Positions 20,422-32,648 of a stretch of 64,000 nucleotides of DNA are shown piece after piece. Both the position numbers and the translations under genes were made by a program. The number at the start of each line of letters is the position of its first letter. Positions within the stretch are counted from its first letter, which is position 1. The DNA is from Rostrohypoxylon terebratum. Lineage: Eukaryota > Ascomycota > Sordariomycetes > Xylariales > Hypoxylaceae. A model generated the notes under the pieces. It was given only the letters and a program-made list of their open reading frames with translations, had not been told where the DNA came from and did no database searches. The stretch is from NCBI GenBank assembly GCA_022497145.1, contig MU385876.1, forward strand, positions 248,001 to 312,000. Reading direction: 5' to 3'.

Positions 20422-22141
20422 TCACAACTTGACGTTGAACCTACCCCGTATCCTCTCACCGAATGCATAGAAAATGGCTGGTATTGGGATGAGCGCAAGC
20501 GAAATGAACCCGAGCAAGCTGTTGCCCCATCCAAGGCCTAGCGCGTTGTACATCTCGAGACCGCCAAGGGGAAGCAGCGCTCCCAGTAGAGACCGAAGGA
20601 CAGTCATTGCGGCAGTTACAGAGGCCGCATAGCGGAGGTACGTATCGACGAGGTAATTCTGTATGCAAAACTGCGTAACAACCTTGTCAGCTTTACAAAG
20701 ACATTGGGACCATGCATCATGGAACCTACCATTACTCCCATTAGCCCGGCGCTGAAGATGAGAACGCCAATCATAGGAACGATCCAATGCACCGCATACT
20801 GGATAGTCCAGCCGTACATGAACAAGCCGATGGGAAGTGTGAGGCCGCAGGGGATCGTTAGCGCAGGCACAAGTCGAAGTTCGGGTTTATGCACGATGTT
20901 CTTTGCCTGGTTTCGCTTGACCATCCAATCTACGATCTGCCCGAAGGCGATAACGCCAACTATGAAACCTATTCCGGCCGGGAGGAACGTCAGGCCGTTA
21001 TCCCCTTCGCTGAAACCGTACTGATCCGTGAACACGAACGAAAAGGTAGTGATGAGGAGGTATAATATCCCATAGGTGATTGCGACATATAGCGACATGA
21101 GGGTGACGATTGGTGTTAACACTAATAATTTCATAGGGCGAACTATGGCTGTTTTCACTTTATCTATAGGGCCGAGCCCTTCTGAGAGCTTGCTCCGCAA
21201 GTTCATATTGCCTGTTTCTTTGCGGAGCTTCTGGGCCTTACGCTCGAGCAGGACAGGAGCAAAAGTTTCTCTGAGGAAGACGACGGAGATAGGGATGAAA
21301 ATTCCGGCCTACAGGCGCGTTAGCTTGTTATGATTTCACTGAAGCAACCCCTTGAAATCACAACGTACAAGAATCACCATCAACCAGTACACCCACCTCC
21401 AACCAGCAGCTTGTATCAGGTAGCCACCGGCGATGGGACCAATACAAGGACCCAAGAGAGGGCCTAATGACCAAACCGACATAGCTCTACCACGCTTCTC
21501 GATTGGCATGATGTCTGCGATCGTGCCGCTTCCGATAGTAATGGGAATGGATCCGGCGAGGCCCATCAGTAGCCGAAACGCCATCAGCATCCCAATGCTG
21601 TTGGAAAGGGCCGCGCCGACGGTAAAAAGAACGAAGATTATGTTACCCACTACATAAAGGGGCTGGCGGCCGATGATTTCGCTTAGCGGGGCCACGAGAA
21701 GCGGCCCGAAAGCAAAGCCCAGGATATATATCGAGAGAAGAAACGTGGCTATCGTAGATGAAGTCGAATGAAATTCCTCCATGATGCTAGGGATACCCGG
21801 GGCGAACATCGAAGAACCTAGGGGGCTACGAGGTGTTAACACAAGCCGGCACCAGAACTTGAGGAATATGAGATGGATGTCACTTACGTTACGATGGTGA
21901 TGACTGAGATGATACTGATGTTGATCCATTTCTTACTGTCAGGCCAGTTCATCGGATTTTCTAGGTCATTGGGACCGTCCCAGTCCACGATATTCGGATC
22001 TTTCTCATTGGCACTGAGTTCACGATTGTCTGATCCCGCTTCAACATCTCCTTCCGAGTCCGGCTTCGGGGTCGATGAATCTAGGTTAGGAGTTGTTGTC
22101 ATAGTCTCGACGGACCCCTTCTCTGTCGTGCTAGTGTCCAT
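20422..22141 (-). CDS. DHA1-type MFS multidrug/polyamine-like transporter, 512 aa
   Basis: Four exons: 22141-21888, 21825-21369, 21308-20730 and 20670-20422. Introns use GTAAGT/CGTAG, GTACGT/TGTAG and GTAGGT/CGCAG with frames closing exactly. The N-terminal cytosolic tail ends in VDWDGPNDLENPMNW, the signature leader of fungal DHA1 carriers. Motif A is PLSEIIGRQPLY. The antiporter motif C is GPLLGPCIGPIAGGYL. About 12 helices are distributed in two halves around a loop with ERKAQKLRKETGN. The C-terminus is GERIRGRFNVKL. It should sit in the plasma membrane and export small molecules with proton exchange; the substrate cannot be read from sequence. It lies next to, and in the same orientation as, a broken DHA1 gene. 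The two leaders differ considerably, so they are not a recent tandem duplicate. Confidence 0.9.
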
Positions 22142-24413
22142 TTTTTATAGGACCGGCTCATTGAGGTCTCGTTCGAGGCTGTGAAAGATCGAATATTCGC
22201 GAACGATGCACCAGTCAAAGACGATACTACTTTAAGAGTAACACGGCTTGATACACTTCATAGACGTGACATATATATCACCGTATCCGTGAGGTCATCA
22301 TGGGGTTAACGGGATGCCTATCGGAGAGTGCTCGGGGAGTGACCGGTACTGGTATGCGTTCTTGGAAGTATCACACAGCCAAATTATCGGGGGGTCTTCG
22401 GGGGGTCAACTGTGCCGTCTGCAACCCAACCCCGTACTCGATGCTTTATCCCGGAGCTAACTGGCGTAAAACCCGGTTGCCATTGAGTAAATCCACCCTG
22501 TCAATGCAGTAATTTCAACATTACCAACACCGTCGATGAAGCCAATGCTGAAATTCTGTATATTAGCAGGTATCCGCGTATAAGTTCCCATGCTTCACGG
22601 TTACGGCATTGAATTTTCTCTGACAGAGGGATCGCGTCCCCCTGTCATAACTTGAATAGTTGCGATTACTCAGTACCGCATAGCGTCAGTGTGATTTGTT
22701 CGCTTAAGATATACCGTGAAGCTGCGGCTATTCCCGCCTCCCCATTTTACTCGGGGTCGCGGTTCTAACATATAAATGGCCTTATGTTCCGATTGGGGGA
22801 CGTACTTGACATAACTTTCTTAACTTTCGCCTTGATCTACCCATGCAATCTGCCCTCAAGTAGTCTTGAAGTATAGTAGGTGTATTGCGATAAGTGCATG
22901 TGATTGGGAAGTCGTGAGTAGGTTTGGCTGAAACTAGAGCATACTAGGTAGAGATGAGGAAGGTGAGGCAACACAAGGTTTGAGGTGTTTGTTGTGAGGC
23001 AGAAATAAAATTCTCATACTTGCTCATTAATTTAGGTAGGTTAGGTGCGAGGTCAACAGCCTAGGTATATATATAGCATGCTCGCCTAACGGGTGGTAAA
23101 CTTCAAGATAAAATCAATCATCGTCGTCTCATTAAGTTAAGATACTCTTCGTGTCAATTATTTTGCAAATGTCAGATCCCGGGAGCGAAGATGCGGAACT
23201 AGCCGGCACGGCGAACTAGAGGCGAAGGTTATCCAGTATGTGAAAACAGAATGGGATCCCGACTCTGCTATCGAAGGCTCCTTCTTCCAATGAGCACTTG
23301 AATGAGGAGAGAGTGGACAACTTTTGGTCATTGTCGGACCGGGTATGTGACCAACTGAGGCGGACTTAGGGCCCTCCTGCATGGAATCTAGGACGAACTT
23401 AGATCGTCGGCTCAGTCAACTGGCCCTTACAGAATACTCGACAAGTGTGACATTCTAGCAGACATTTTGGCAAGAATTTGCACTCTCTCCATTTTAAAGC
23501 ATTGAGAACTGCAATCAAAATGTATTCCCGAGGGACCGACCTTGGCCATCGACAACTAACTGTAATGGCTAAAGAAGGAAACTATCCACGGTCTGGCAAC
23601 AAGATTGGGAGATGACTTAAAAGCTCTGGTATTACATGAGAAGAAAGTCACGCTTCTCTAAATTTCCACTAGAGAGCTACCAACAGAGGAGAAGGAAATG
23701 ACCCGAATGTGCGGCGAAACAACATAAGACGGCGTCCAACGAGGACTGCAACGGAGTTGACAGGGAGAAGATCCGGACTTGGCTCCCGATAATAACAAAT
23801 GAAGGTCCAATGCTAGCCATACCTAACACTATTATGGACCGCAGCGTATGATTTATTGGGGACTGGGCATGGATGAATGAGAGGGCCAGTAACCTGCGAG
23901 TTTGAGATTCGTAAAAACGTCGCGGACAAGAAAATGGCTCGGCGGGGGCTTCGGGGAAAGGTACGAGCTAACGAAGGAGGCGAATGGGCGGCTTTCTGAC
24001 TGGGCAGCTGAGCCCATCCTGTTGGTCAAGGATAAGGATCATCCGGATCCTTGAGCTGAACTATTAAGGTTGACTTTCAAGTGCTCGACTGGCCAACTCA
24101 TTGTATGGAAAGATTGGATACAACACGCCATGACGGTCCACATCTACTAGATATGAGGAGAACAACCTGAGCTTAATAGTTGGCGCGGATGAGAAATAAA
24201 CGGACGAGTTGACACAGAAAAGTTGGTGCGGGAAGGGGAAGAGAAAAGGGTTTCTCAGCAAGAAGTCAAAACCTCCTAGAAGATTAGAGGGTTCATGTTA
24301 AGTACGTGGAAAGGAGTAGTGGAATTCGCATAAATTGAGGTTTATCAATTATGAGGGTAGTTGGTATAGATAGAAAACAACGCAGATGTTGAGATCACAG
24401 AACCGACAAACCT
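22142..24413. other. Long intergenic stretch, possibly decayed sequence
   Basis: The first 300 bp form the MFS promoter. Between about 23158 and 24300 open frames are short, although plus-strand GC content and a start resembling MSDPGSEDAELAGTAN are suggestive of a decayed gene. Many stops and shifts prevent any family assignment. No intact gene is supported. Confidence 0.3.
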
Positions 24414-25436
24414 CTACAGCTGATCTATCCCCTCAGTGATATCCCTCACTCCTTCGTCCTCCCACTTCGCCTCGTCTTGCTGTATATCGTTGACGCGGAA
24501 CGTCTCCGGATTTCGTAGGGGCGTCCATCGCTCAGCGTCGGTGACCTTGTGTGTCTTGATCCTCCTAAGCGCCACCAGCTCGTCGGGGAAGCGGACATAC
24601 TGGGCGTCGAAGCGGACGATGTGCTTAGAACTCGAAACCCACTGTCCGCCCCGGTACTCCTCGAAGGACTGCGGGAGGAGCGCGAAGTCGTACTCCTGAT
24701 TGACCGCATCCCACCGCGGCCGGAAGATCTGGCGCATCAGACCTCCGGCCCCGATGAATTGGAGGAAGCAGGTGTTGATGTGGTCGCGCACTTCGCGGAG
24801 GAAACTCGATATGCTGGTCATGCGTCTGTACGTGCCGCCGTCGACGTGGATGAAGTGGCTCTGCGAGCCGTCGTTGCGCTGTACCACCGGCACCAGGCGG
24901 CAGCGTCGGAACGGAGGGCGGAAGCGCGCCGAGGTCAGGACGATGGATCCCGGCTCCGGCAGCACGCAGGTGATGGTCTGCACGTGATAGTGATTAAGGA
25001 AGACCTGGTAGAAGTCGCGGCCGTCGCGGAGCGTGTGCAAGTCCACGGCCAGATGCTTCAGGCCGTCGGGGAAGTCGCCCCACTTCCCGTCGTCTCGGCC
25101 GTTGGGCGGGCGAACTCGGCAATAGTACATGATGTCCAGCTCAGGGTTGAACTCGCGGAACGGGACTGGACACCCCGCGACGAGCGAGTAGCGGAAACGC
25201 ACGTGGGACTTGGCGAACTCGCGCGATTCGTGGCAGATGTGCATGAGGACCGGGAAGGCCGTGTCCACGAGGAAGGGGTTGAGGAACTTCCGTCGCGGTA
25301 TCAAGCCCGGTCCCGGGATCTCGGCTGGTTCTTCCTCCTGCAAGGGCCAGGGGATGCATACTTCTTGCGTATCCTCCGGGAGCGAAAGTTCCCAGATCAT
25401 GCTACGCAACTCGTAAGGCAAGCTGTGGAATGACAT
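24414..25436 (-). CDS. 2EXR-domain protein, 340 aa
   Basis: The protein starts with MSFHSLPYELRSMIWELSLP, the 2EXR hallmark (FxxLPxELRxxIWxxxLP). The follow-up element FPVLMHICHESREFAKSHVRF (conserved xxxCxESR) lies about 80 residues in. The remainder holds typical FNPELDIMYYC and DGLKHLAVDL segments. The first ATG in frame is 25436. The frame extends upstream through a Lys-rich stretch without an ATG, so the shorter start is chosen. No intron is needed. 2EXR proteins are numerous in plant-associated filamentous fungi and mostly uncharacterised; no biochemical role is known to me. The coding region is GC-rich, which creates long antisense open frames that are not genes. It is flanked by long intergenic stretches. 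Confidence 0.85.
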   Translation of the reverse strand: MSFHSLPYELRSMIWELSLPEDTQEVCIPWPLQEEEPAEIPGPGLIPRRKFLNPFLVDTAFPVLMHICHESREFAKSHVRFRYSLVAGCPVPFREFNPELDIMYYCRVRPPNGRDDGKWGDFPDGLKHLAVDLHTLRDGRDFYQVFLNHYHVQTITCVLPEPGSIVLTSARFRPPFRRCRLVPVVQRNDGSQSHFIHVDGGTYRRMTSISSFLREVRDHINTCFLQFIGAGGLMRQIFRPRWDAVNQEYDFALLPQSFEEYRGGQWVSSSKHIVRFDAQYVRFPDELVALRRIKTHKVTDAERWTPLRNPETFRVNDIQQDEAKWEDEGVRDITEGIDQL

Positions 25437-26209
25437 CTTGGAGACGATTAGACTTTTTTTTTCTTGCTTTTTTTTGGTCGCCAAGGAGATTTGCTGATGA
25501 GAGTTGTGAGTAGGGGACGGATCATCGGCGATAAGGCGGGTACTAACCTTTTTATGAAGCTAAATGCGGGTAGCATTCATGGACGAGTTTGTGGAGAAGA
25601 GTAGTGAGGGAAGAAAGAAAGAAAGAAGGAAGGAAAAAAGGCAGAGGAAAATAAGGAAGGAAGGAGGAAACATACATAGGTTAGAAGTGGGCGCAGCGGT
25701 GCAGCGGCGCATGTAGAGTCTCGTTCTTACCATTCTGTGCACATCAACATTGCGGTACAAAAGTTGTGGTACAAAAGTCACATGATTTGAAGACATGCCT
25801 TGAATAGGGCATCATAACGATACATAGTTATAGTTATGCACTGTGGCAGGACAGGTAAATATTAATATCTTCATTTCATTACGTACTGTGTATCTATCCT
25901 ATACCGATAAGAGACATCGGATGAAAGTCTATGTGTTAATAATACGTAGCATTATATACAACATCATAGGTATCGACTCTAGGAGTCTGGTTTCCTTTAT
26001 TAGAGATATACATGCAGATACATCCATGGATATGCATATAAGCAATGGTATCCCATAGTTGGTAAACAAGGCGCAATGGGAGCATGTTGTCCCTGGTCGT
26101 TTGTATCATGCTGGCATCACCAAGTCCTTTAATCTAAGATCCAACCAGAACGCCAAGCAATGCAGTTCAAACAAAACATCTCAAAATCTTGGAAGTCCTT
26201 AAGTCGTGC
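25437..26209. other. Intergenic stretch between the 2EXR and hydrolase genes
   Basis: It contains A/T homopolymer tracts at about 25453-25480 and a purine-rich GAAAGAAAGAAGG stretch near 25612-25668, likely within the 2EXR promoter or leader. The last 100 bp are the 3' flank of the hydrolase gene. No gene is supported. Confidence 0.35.
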
Positions 26210-27945
26210 TTAGGATGATCCCTTCTCTTCTAACGTCCGCTGTCGAGTCTCTTCCAACTCCTTGCGGATATAGTCGTTGAATTCATTTGGATTGTCAAGG
26301 TATAAGTGGTGACCCGCCTTGCTGACGATAATGACCTTCGCACTGCCGTTATCCTTTCGCTTCTCCTCTTCGGTGCCGTTTAATAATATCTTGACCTTAG
26401 TCTGCTTCAGCTTCTCCTCCGCTGCTAGGCCACCCGCTACATCCATCCAATCGTTCTCACCATACATGAAGACGATTGGATACCCCATTTCCTTTACGGC
26501 AGGGGAAGATTCAGTTTCGGGGGTGATAACTGATCTGCCAACACGGTGGATTCTATTGATGATGGGACGCCTGGCATGCGCGCCAGGAGCGAGGAGATAG
26601 GGCAGCGCATATTCGCCGCTTCCCCTCTGCTTAAAGATGGAGTATGCGTAATCGTGAAGAGTCTGCTTTTCGTCTGGTGTCAGGTGATTAAATCGGCGAG
26701 AGGTCCAACCCGAAGTGAATCGTGGTCCTAATGGTCCAGCCAATCGAACAATGCTAAATGGCGATACGTTAGCATCCCATAGCCAGACTAACCATGAAGG
26801 ATACGGCCGCTTCTTCGGTTCTTGTTCCTTTATGCTTCCATTAGGAGTCCTGTTGCCATGTCTTTCGGTTGTGGCTTGTTGGTCCGCGGTGAATTCGTCC
26901 TGGAATGTCGACTCCGAAGGTTCTGGCATATCGGCATTGACAGCGTAGGGATCTTCAGGTACTCCGACTGGAGACGCGAGGATTAATTTGTTTAGATGAC
27001 CTGGGTATTTGAGCGCATATGAGACGCCTAGATATCCACCTAAAGAATGGCCGAGAAGAGTGAACTTCTCAATCTTTCGGATTTTTCGCCACTCCTCAAG
27101 CGCATCTATAAACCAATTCTCCGCCTCTGTGATCTTTGTTGCCTGATCTTTCGCGCAGATCTTGAATGGTGGCCTGCTGGAGTTTCCCATTCCTAACCAG
27201 TCCAAGGCGTACAATTTCCAACCCTGAGAACGACTCAAGTTTTCGAAATTCTTGTAGTAAAACCCTAATCCGGCTCCATATCCGTGAAGCATTACTAGTG
27301 TATCGTCGACTGGTTCTCCGACACGCTCGACAGAGAATTCGTTCAAAGCTCTATTCTTTCCCGACAATGCAACCATGGTGGACTTCCATACTCTTGGTCC
27401 GTAGGGATCGATCTTCGCTGATGTTCGAGTCTCGCCAGGATGCTCTGCAGATGGCACATCTGCGCTCGAGCTGGTGGATAACGCAACGGCTTCTCGGAGG
27501 TATGGAATGCATGATATCACGTTACGTTCAGCTATCGTGGGAGTGACGCTATTCCACTGAGATCTAGTTAGAATAAATAACCCCCCAAAATGGTGACTAT
27601 GTTGCTAAAATAATGGCTGACGGTTGGCAAGGTGGTGATACATACCCATTGGTATACGGCCTCCTTGTAGCCTAGAGGGAACATTCCCATACTGGGCGGA
27701 TTAGCAGCGGACTTTCCGTCTGTCGCTTGTTCTTTGGCTCTCCTCGGGGCTAACATTGGTCGTCGTCGTCGCGCAGATCGCGGTGGTATCCCAATAGGTA
27801 TACTGGACGGTAAGGGGACAGGTTCTTCTGTAGAGGAGTTATTCTTCTGTGGAGGATTGATATTATTATCAGCGTGTTGTATCCGTGCAACAGTGCTGAC
27901 AAGTTTCCTGGACTGGATGACGACGGAAGTTGGACTTTTGAGCAT
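26210..27945 (-). CDS. Mitochondrial alpha/beta hydrolase, Cld1/ABHD5-like (cardiolipin-specific phospholipase type)
   Basis: Exons 27945-27646 and 27556-26210 encode 548 aa. The 89-nt intron has GTATGT, TCTAAC and CTCAG, and the junction reads KEAVYQW|WNSVTPTIAE. The N-terminus (MLKSPTSVVIQSRKLVSTVAR) is basic and Ser-rich, as in mitochondrial presequences. The hydrolase core has the oxyanion motif HGYGAG near residue 191, the nucleophile elbow GHSLGGY with Ser at about 271, and the HxxxxD motif HHLYLD near 516-521 that is conserved in ABHD4/5 and yeast Ict1/Cld1. Cld1 deacylates newly made cardiolipin during remodelling at the inner mitochondrial membrane. A lysophosphatidic acid acyltransferase activity has been described for relatives. 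The GYKEAxxQWW motif just before the first strand supports the Cld1 group. Family is firm; the exact substrate is inferred. Confidence 0.88.
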
Positions 27946-30900
27946 TCCGGAGGAGTGGCAAAGCCGGCCACGCCTTGCCTTATAAAGGATTACGGGTTAA
28001 GGGGGGCAAAGTCCGAGACATTGGCAAAGTAGGCTGTGAATGGTGATAACGACTACGGTACCGTACTGCACCGTTCCACGTATCAGCCTAGGCAGTCAAA
28101 TGATGACAGAAGAGTGCGGAAGACCGATGTTCCGAATGCATGCACGGTTTTGTCAACGGTCAACGGAACAAACTATTGTGAAGTATTGCCATGCAGGGAC
28201 AGATTTCCTTAACCGTTCGAATCAGTTGTGGCTCAGTTCCCAAAGCTACTAGGTATTCAATACTACCTGCGATTGTTAACCGGATACGGAGGTAGGGAAG
28301 GAATTCTAGCGTTTTCCAATGCTTCTCTAATTAGATTGGTTGAAGATTGATCGAGTCAAGAAACATGGTTCTGGGTTCAGGGGAAGGAAAATAAGGAAAG
28401 CCGGACAAATCTCTGACCCGAAACAATGGACCGGCGAGTTTAGACAGATCTCCAAGCACCTTCGGCTTTTACATCCACCCGCCCCGACCCACTCCTGCCA
28501 CTCAGCTGAGGACCGAGGTGAGTGACGTAGGCATTAATATTTAGGTGCCAAGCGTCGTGCTTTCCTGAGGTTGAATGTTACGTATTATTACCTACCTGTT
28601 GGCATGGGTATTTCTCTTCCAATACTGAATAATTCACTATGATCTATTATAATTAAAGTTATTGTCTTGCTAAATCTCTTATAAAAGACAACTTAAACAC
28701 TGAAAACTTGGTTTAAGATTTCAAATAAAAAGGTCAATACACATACATAGAGGGCTTTTGTTGAGTCAATTGATCCTCTCACAAAGGTGCATCCTAGTAC
28801 TACTACTATGTACAACTTATCCCTGTCTACTACATCATGTACTTCGTACAACACCGGAATTACGAGCCACGATAACTAAACTCCGTTACGGAATTACGAG
28901 CCATTTACAGGCCCATGTTCCGAAACCACGTTCATCCAACCACATTTCGGTTATTACAACCTTTCAAATGACATACGGTAATATTTATAGCCCACATCTG
29001 ATCTGCATATGTCATGTACTCGTTTCTTCTTCGCCTAGTCCTAATTTGGGAAACAATCTCTATCAAGCTGACGCTGCATGAATTATCCGGTTTCCGTGTT
29101 ACCTGTTCATTGGAGAGTCGTGTTGATAAGACCTTGGGATGACCTCCTTTCACAAGACTACTAGAGATATATATCACTGAGGATGTTGTGCTACCTATCA
29201 GTTAGATAGTCATCTCGTATTTCTGGACAGTTTCTGAGAGTTCGGAGTTGAGTGATTCGTGAATATTTCATCTCCCGTGGACCTTTTAGACCATTGCTGA
29301 TTATGGCTTCATTCTAGTATCCTCGAAGGTTGGCAAGCCATCAACTTTCTATATTCCATTTCCTATGAGTACTTCCTTACGCCCAAGGCGATCACGTTGA
29401 GACTGTCCTCCCAGGTTTCACCCATGACTTTTTATCTCATTGAGAATCAACGAGTTGAAGACAAAGATGAATTTTTTAGGCTCCTTGATATTGGTGTATG
29501 CCAAGTACCCTAATGATAAGCGCCACCATGTGTTCTGCTAAGGACGCATAGCTCTTTCAAGAACGCCAAGGATTTCTAGGTGGGCACCTAACTACTCATC
29601 ATTAAGATTTAGGCCTTGTGGTCAATTTCATGGTCGTGGAAGACCAAAAACATATCCAGGTGTAATAAGCACTACCCTCCATCATGATGGCTCGCCCAAC
29701 TGCTAGAATCCCGGACAAAGGGCGTGAAGAGTAGGCGGGGAACGGGATATCCCGCGGTAGGCATCCACTCATTTTGCAATCGTTTTTCGACCGGTGTGGA
29801 TATGTCCATGTATGCCCCCACGCCATAGTAGGTCCGTACAAGCGGGGCTTGAGGTGAGGAGATGACCATCGCGAACAAGTCCTGTTCTGACCGAGCCGAG
29901 CGGGCGCTTAAAAGGGTTCATGCTCCTCATATTTCGCCAATTGGAATTTTTGGTGACCCTAAATGAGTGGGAAGGGGACCAACATGAAAATTTCGATCGG
30001 ATTTGTTCATTGTCCACGGAGATATATCGTGTTCAACGAATGCTCGTTCTCGATCCATTTTAAACGATGATATGAAGCGGTCGAAGAAAAATATTCATGG
30101 CACCGAGAGAGATTTCTGACACTCTTGGAAATATTATACATTCCTAGCAGAATGAGTCGGAAATAGGAATCCTTGGGTTTGCTGATAGACTCAACCATAC
30201 CCTCGGAGGATCTATTAGAAGAGCATGGTTTTCTTTCCCGGTTGAAACCCACCAGGTAAGACGTCGGGGTAGGCAACCTCGCGAGTGGTCGTATTTGTGG
30301 CAGGTTTGGTGAAACCTGACTTGACAGATGTAGGGACGTTGCTCTTGTGATTTCCAGAGCCACGGTTGGTGGTTCGATATTCTGTAGCAGGCTTACGTGG
30401 ATCCATGATAACGTGAAGCGAGTGATCAGCTATAAATCGTATTTCGAGCTTAATGGTTTAAGGGAAGTTGGATGTCTGGTGTATGGAAAGAGAAAATAAT
30501 GACTTCAAGGGCTGGGGGCAGGACAGGTTTAAATATACCAAGCGAAGATTGAATCGAACCACACTTACACACCCGGATACACATTTAGATACGACTGTAA
30601 GACGAGATGAGATGAGACGATAAAACAACCCGAACAAGAAGACTACTAGACCGGTTATGAATCTAGTAGGTAGTACAGAACAGGAATACTTCGTTCTCGC
30701 AAAGATCGTCATCGCCATACGTCAGCATATATGCACCCTTCGACGCGGGAAAAAAGAAACCACTCATTCTAGGGCATAGGGCACCAACATTCCTGCAGTT
30801 ATTGCATCAAGCTTCTGAGGCTGCAAAGATCATGTGGTTTTAAACCCACGAAGCTAAGATTCGGGTGGTTCCGCATTGGATCAAATTTTCCTCTAGTAAG

Positions 30901-31397
30901 AGTAGTCGTGAATAGATGCTTGAGTTTTAGTAAATATTATCCAACAGATTGACTAGAGGAGTCCTGACCGTCCTGTGGATGTTACCAGTTGATGCATTGT
31001 GATGCATTAGGTACAGGTTATGCATATGGTAGTACAACATAAAGTAAGTACCTACATACTTACATGTAGATACTTAGGTACTTGGATACCTACTCGGAGC
31101 TATGACCATATTTACTTATGTAAGCTTCCGCCCCCTGGAGCCGATGGTGGGGACCAGCAGTCTAGTTAGGTACTCTTCAGCTCCAAAAAATAATGATGCG
31201 ATGCACTTAATCGTTCGTTTCATTACACCGACCTAAGGAATTTGACCTTCTACCGACACAAACACTTACGAAATCCCTAAAACTCTACTTCTAAATGCCC
31301 CGATAGCTTTGGAGTAACGTCGATGCGGGCCTACGTCCCACGTTGCCTCATCTGATCCGTTTGTAGCAACCACACCGACCGCCGAAACACGATAACC
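27946..31397. other. Long intergenic stretch, 3.4 kb, with only doubtful small frames
   Basis: The minus strand between 30406 and 29600 contains several overlapping frames of 60-118 codons. One has an ATG and a hydrophilic product starting MDPRKPATEYRTTNRGSGN (30406-30215). None joins by plausible introns to a recognisable protein. They might be one diverged or decayed gene; I assign none. Near 31040-31090 GTACCT/AGGTAC-type palindromic motifs are dense. Confidence 0.3.
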
Positions 31398-32648
31398 ATG
31401 GCTGATAGCATCGACTCCATCGTCAAGGGCGCCCCTCAGCCCGGCCAGGAGATCAAATCTCCTCCGATGGGAACGAGCCCCATCGGTGTAGCCAAGCCCG
31501 GCGACCCTTTGAAGCATACGCCGAGTTCTCCTTCCATGATCTACCTCAACATGCTGATCCTCGAAGCCTCGCTACGCTCCCAGTACCTCGAACTCCGAGC
31601 CCGACGGCGCAAACACACATTCTTCTTAAGTCTTCTATGTCTCTGGCTGGCAGGCTTTGGGTATGCCCTATTCTTTGCGCCGCGGGAAGATGGCAGCGGT
31701 GTCGGCGGATCGGTATACTGGGTAGTTGACATGACGGAGAAGGTGTGCTTCATAAGTGGCATCGTCACGGGCATACTGGTCTGGGCAACCGGTATATGGG
31801 AGAGAGGCATCCGATGGCCGCGACGTTGGTTTAGTATATGTAACAGGGGTTTGCGCGGATTCAACTGCAAGCTGGTCGTCATAAAAAGATCATGGTGGGT
31901 TGAGCTTGTCTCGCTAATCGGCTTCTTCTTCACCTATGGCGCATTCTCTAGCAGGGCCGGCCAATATCGTTTCGTCGAGCCTTCGATACTACGCGAAGTC
32001 GACCGAGAGTTGAACCTTACCCACAGCGAACACCCGCAACTTCCGTTTGTCAGTACAGACGAAGAAAAGGGTGGGCACGAGGAGGATCTATCTCCTGGAG
32101 GCGACTACGTGAAACTTCTTTTATGGCCCAAGCCGTTCTCGCCTAACTTTCGGGAAAATTGGGAAATCTACAGAAGCGAGTATTGGGAAAGGGAAAACGA
32201 GCGCAGGGCGCTGTTACGGTCAAAATTGAAAATACGCGATAGACAACTTGCGAAGCAGCAGAATGGTTGGCTTTGGTGGTTACCGGGACAGCCAAAGATA
32301 GAGGAAAAGTCACATTTGCACGCCTCAGCAGCAGGCGATGCAGAGAAATTGCATCACCGACCTGCGGCGATCGGAAAGGAGGGTAAACGTACCAGAAGTG
32401 GTAGTGTTCGGCGGGCTAGCAACTCAGCCGGATCATCCCGAAGCCCGACACCTCCGGTAGAATCCGAGGAGGGTGGACGAAGTAGGAGAGGTAGCGTGAC
32501 CTCGCTTACCTCGGAGAAGAGACGGAAGAAGCATCTTTCAACTGGCTCTCGATCGAAGAGGCCAGGTGTCGACTCGCGGTCTGTTACGCCGGAATTCACG
32601 TCACCGCTCGCTAAGGAGAGCAGTATCGGCGAGAGCGAGGTTTCGTAA
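31398..32648 (+). CDS. SPO7: Spo7-like regulatory subunit of the Nem1-Spo7 phosphatase
   Basis: This is an intronless frame of 416 aa with an ATG start. The conserved Spo7 region begins near residue 47 (MIYLNMLILEASLRSQYLEL, then RARRRKHTFF) and contains two membrane helices, about 73-93 and 115-133, followed by the hydrophobic segment WWVELVSLIGFFFTYGAF near 165-182. Conserved downstream blocks include the FSPNFRENWEIYRSEYWERE segment around residue 250-270. The C-terminal 130 residues are Arg/Ser-rich and disordered with many SRSPTPP-type phosphosites. Spo7 binds the phosphatase Nem1 in the nuclear/ER membrane; the complex dephosphorylates the phosphatidate phosphatase Pah1 and so controls phospholipid versus storage-lipid synthesis and nuclear shape. 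The protein is longer than yeast Spo7 mainly through this tail, as in other filamentous fungi. Confidence 0.88.
   Translation: MADSIDSIVKGAPQPGQEIKSPPMGTSPIGVAKPGDPLKHTPSSPSMIYLNMLILEASLRSQYLELRARRRKHTFFLSLLCLWLAGFGYALFFAPREDGSGVGGSVYWVVDMTEKVCFISGIVTGILVWATGIWERGIRWPRRWFSICNRGLRGFNCKLVVIKRSWWVELVSLIGFFFTYGAFSSRAGQYRFVEPSILREVDRELNLTHSEHPQLPFVSTDEEKGGHEEDLSPGGDYVKLLLWPKPFSPNFRENWEIYRSEYWERENERRALLRSKLKIRDRQLAKQQNGWLWWLPGQPKIEEKSHLHASAAGDAEKLHHRPAAIGKEGKRTRSGSVRRASNSAGSSRSPTPPVESEEGGRSRRGSVTSLTSEKRRKKHLSTGSRSKRPGVDSRSVTPEFTSPLAKESSIGESEVS

Noticed and set aside
17728..22141. The two DHA1 genes as a recent tandem duplication
   Set aside because: Their protein sequences and intron structures (none versus three) differ too much.
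23158..24300. Possible decayed gene
   Set aside because: Frames are too broken and no motif is recognisable, so no family or strand can be supported.
24549..25433. 294-codon plus-strand open frame
   Set aside because: Antisense to the 2EXR gene, created by its GC-rich third positions; no domain.
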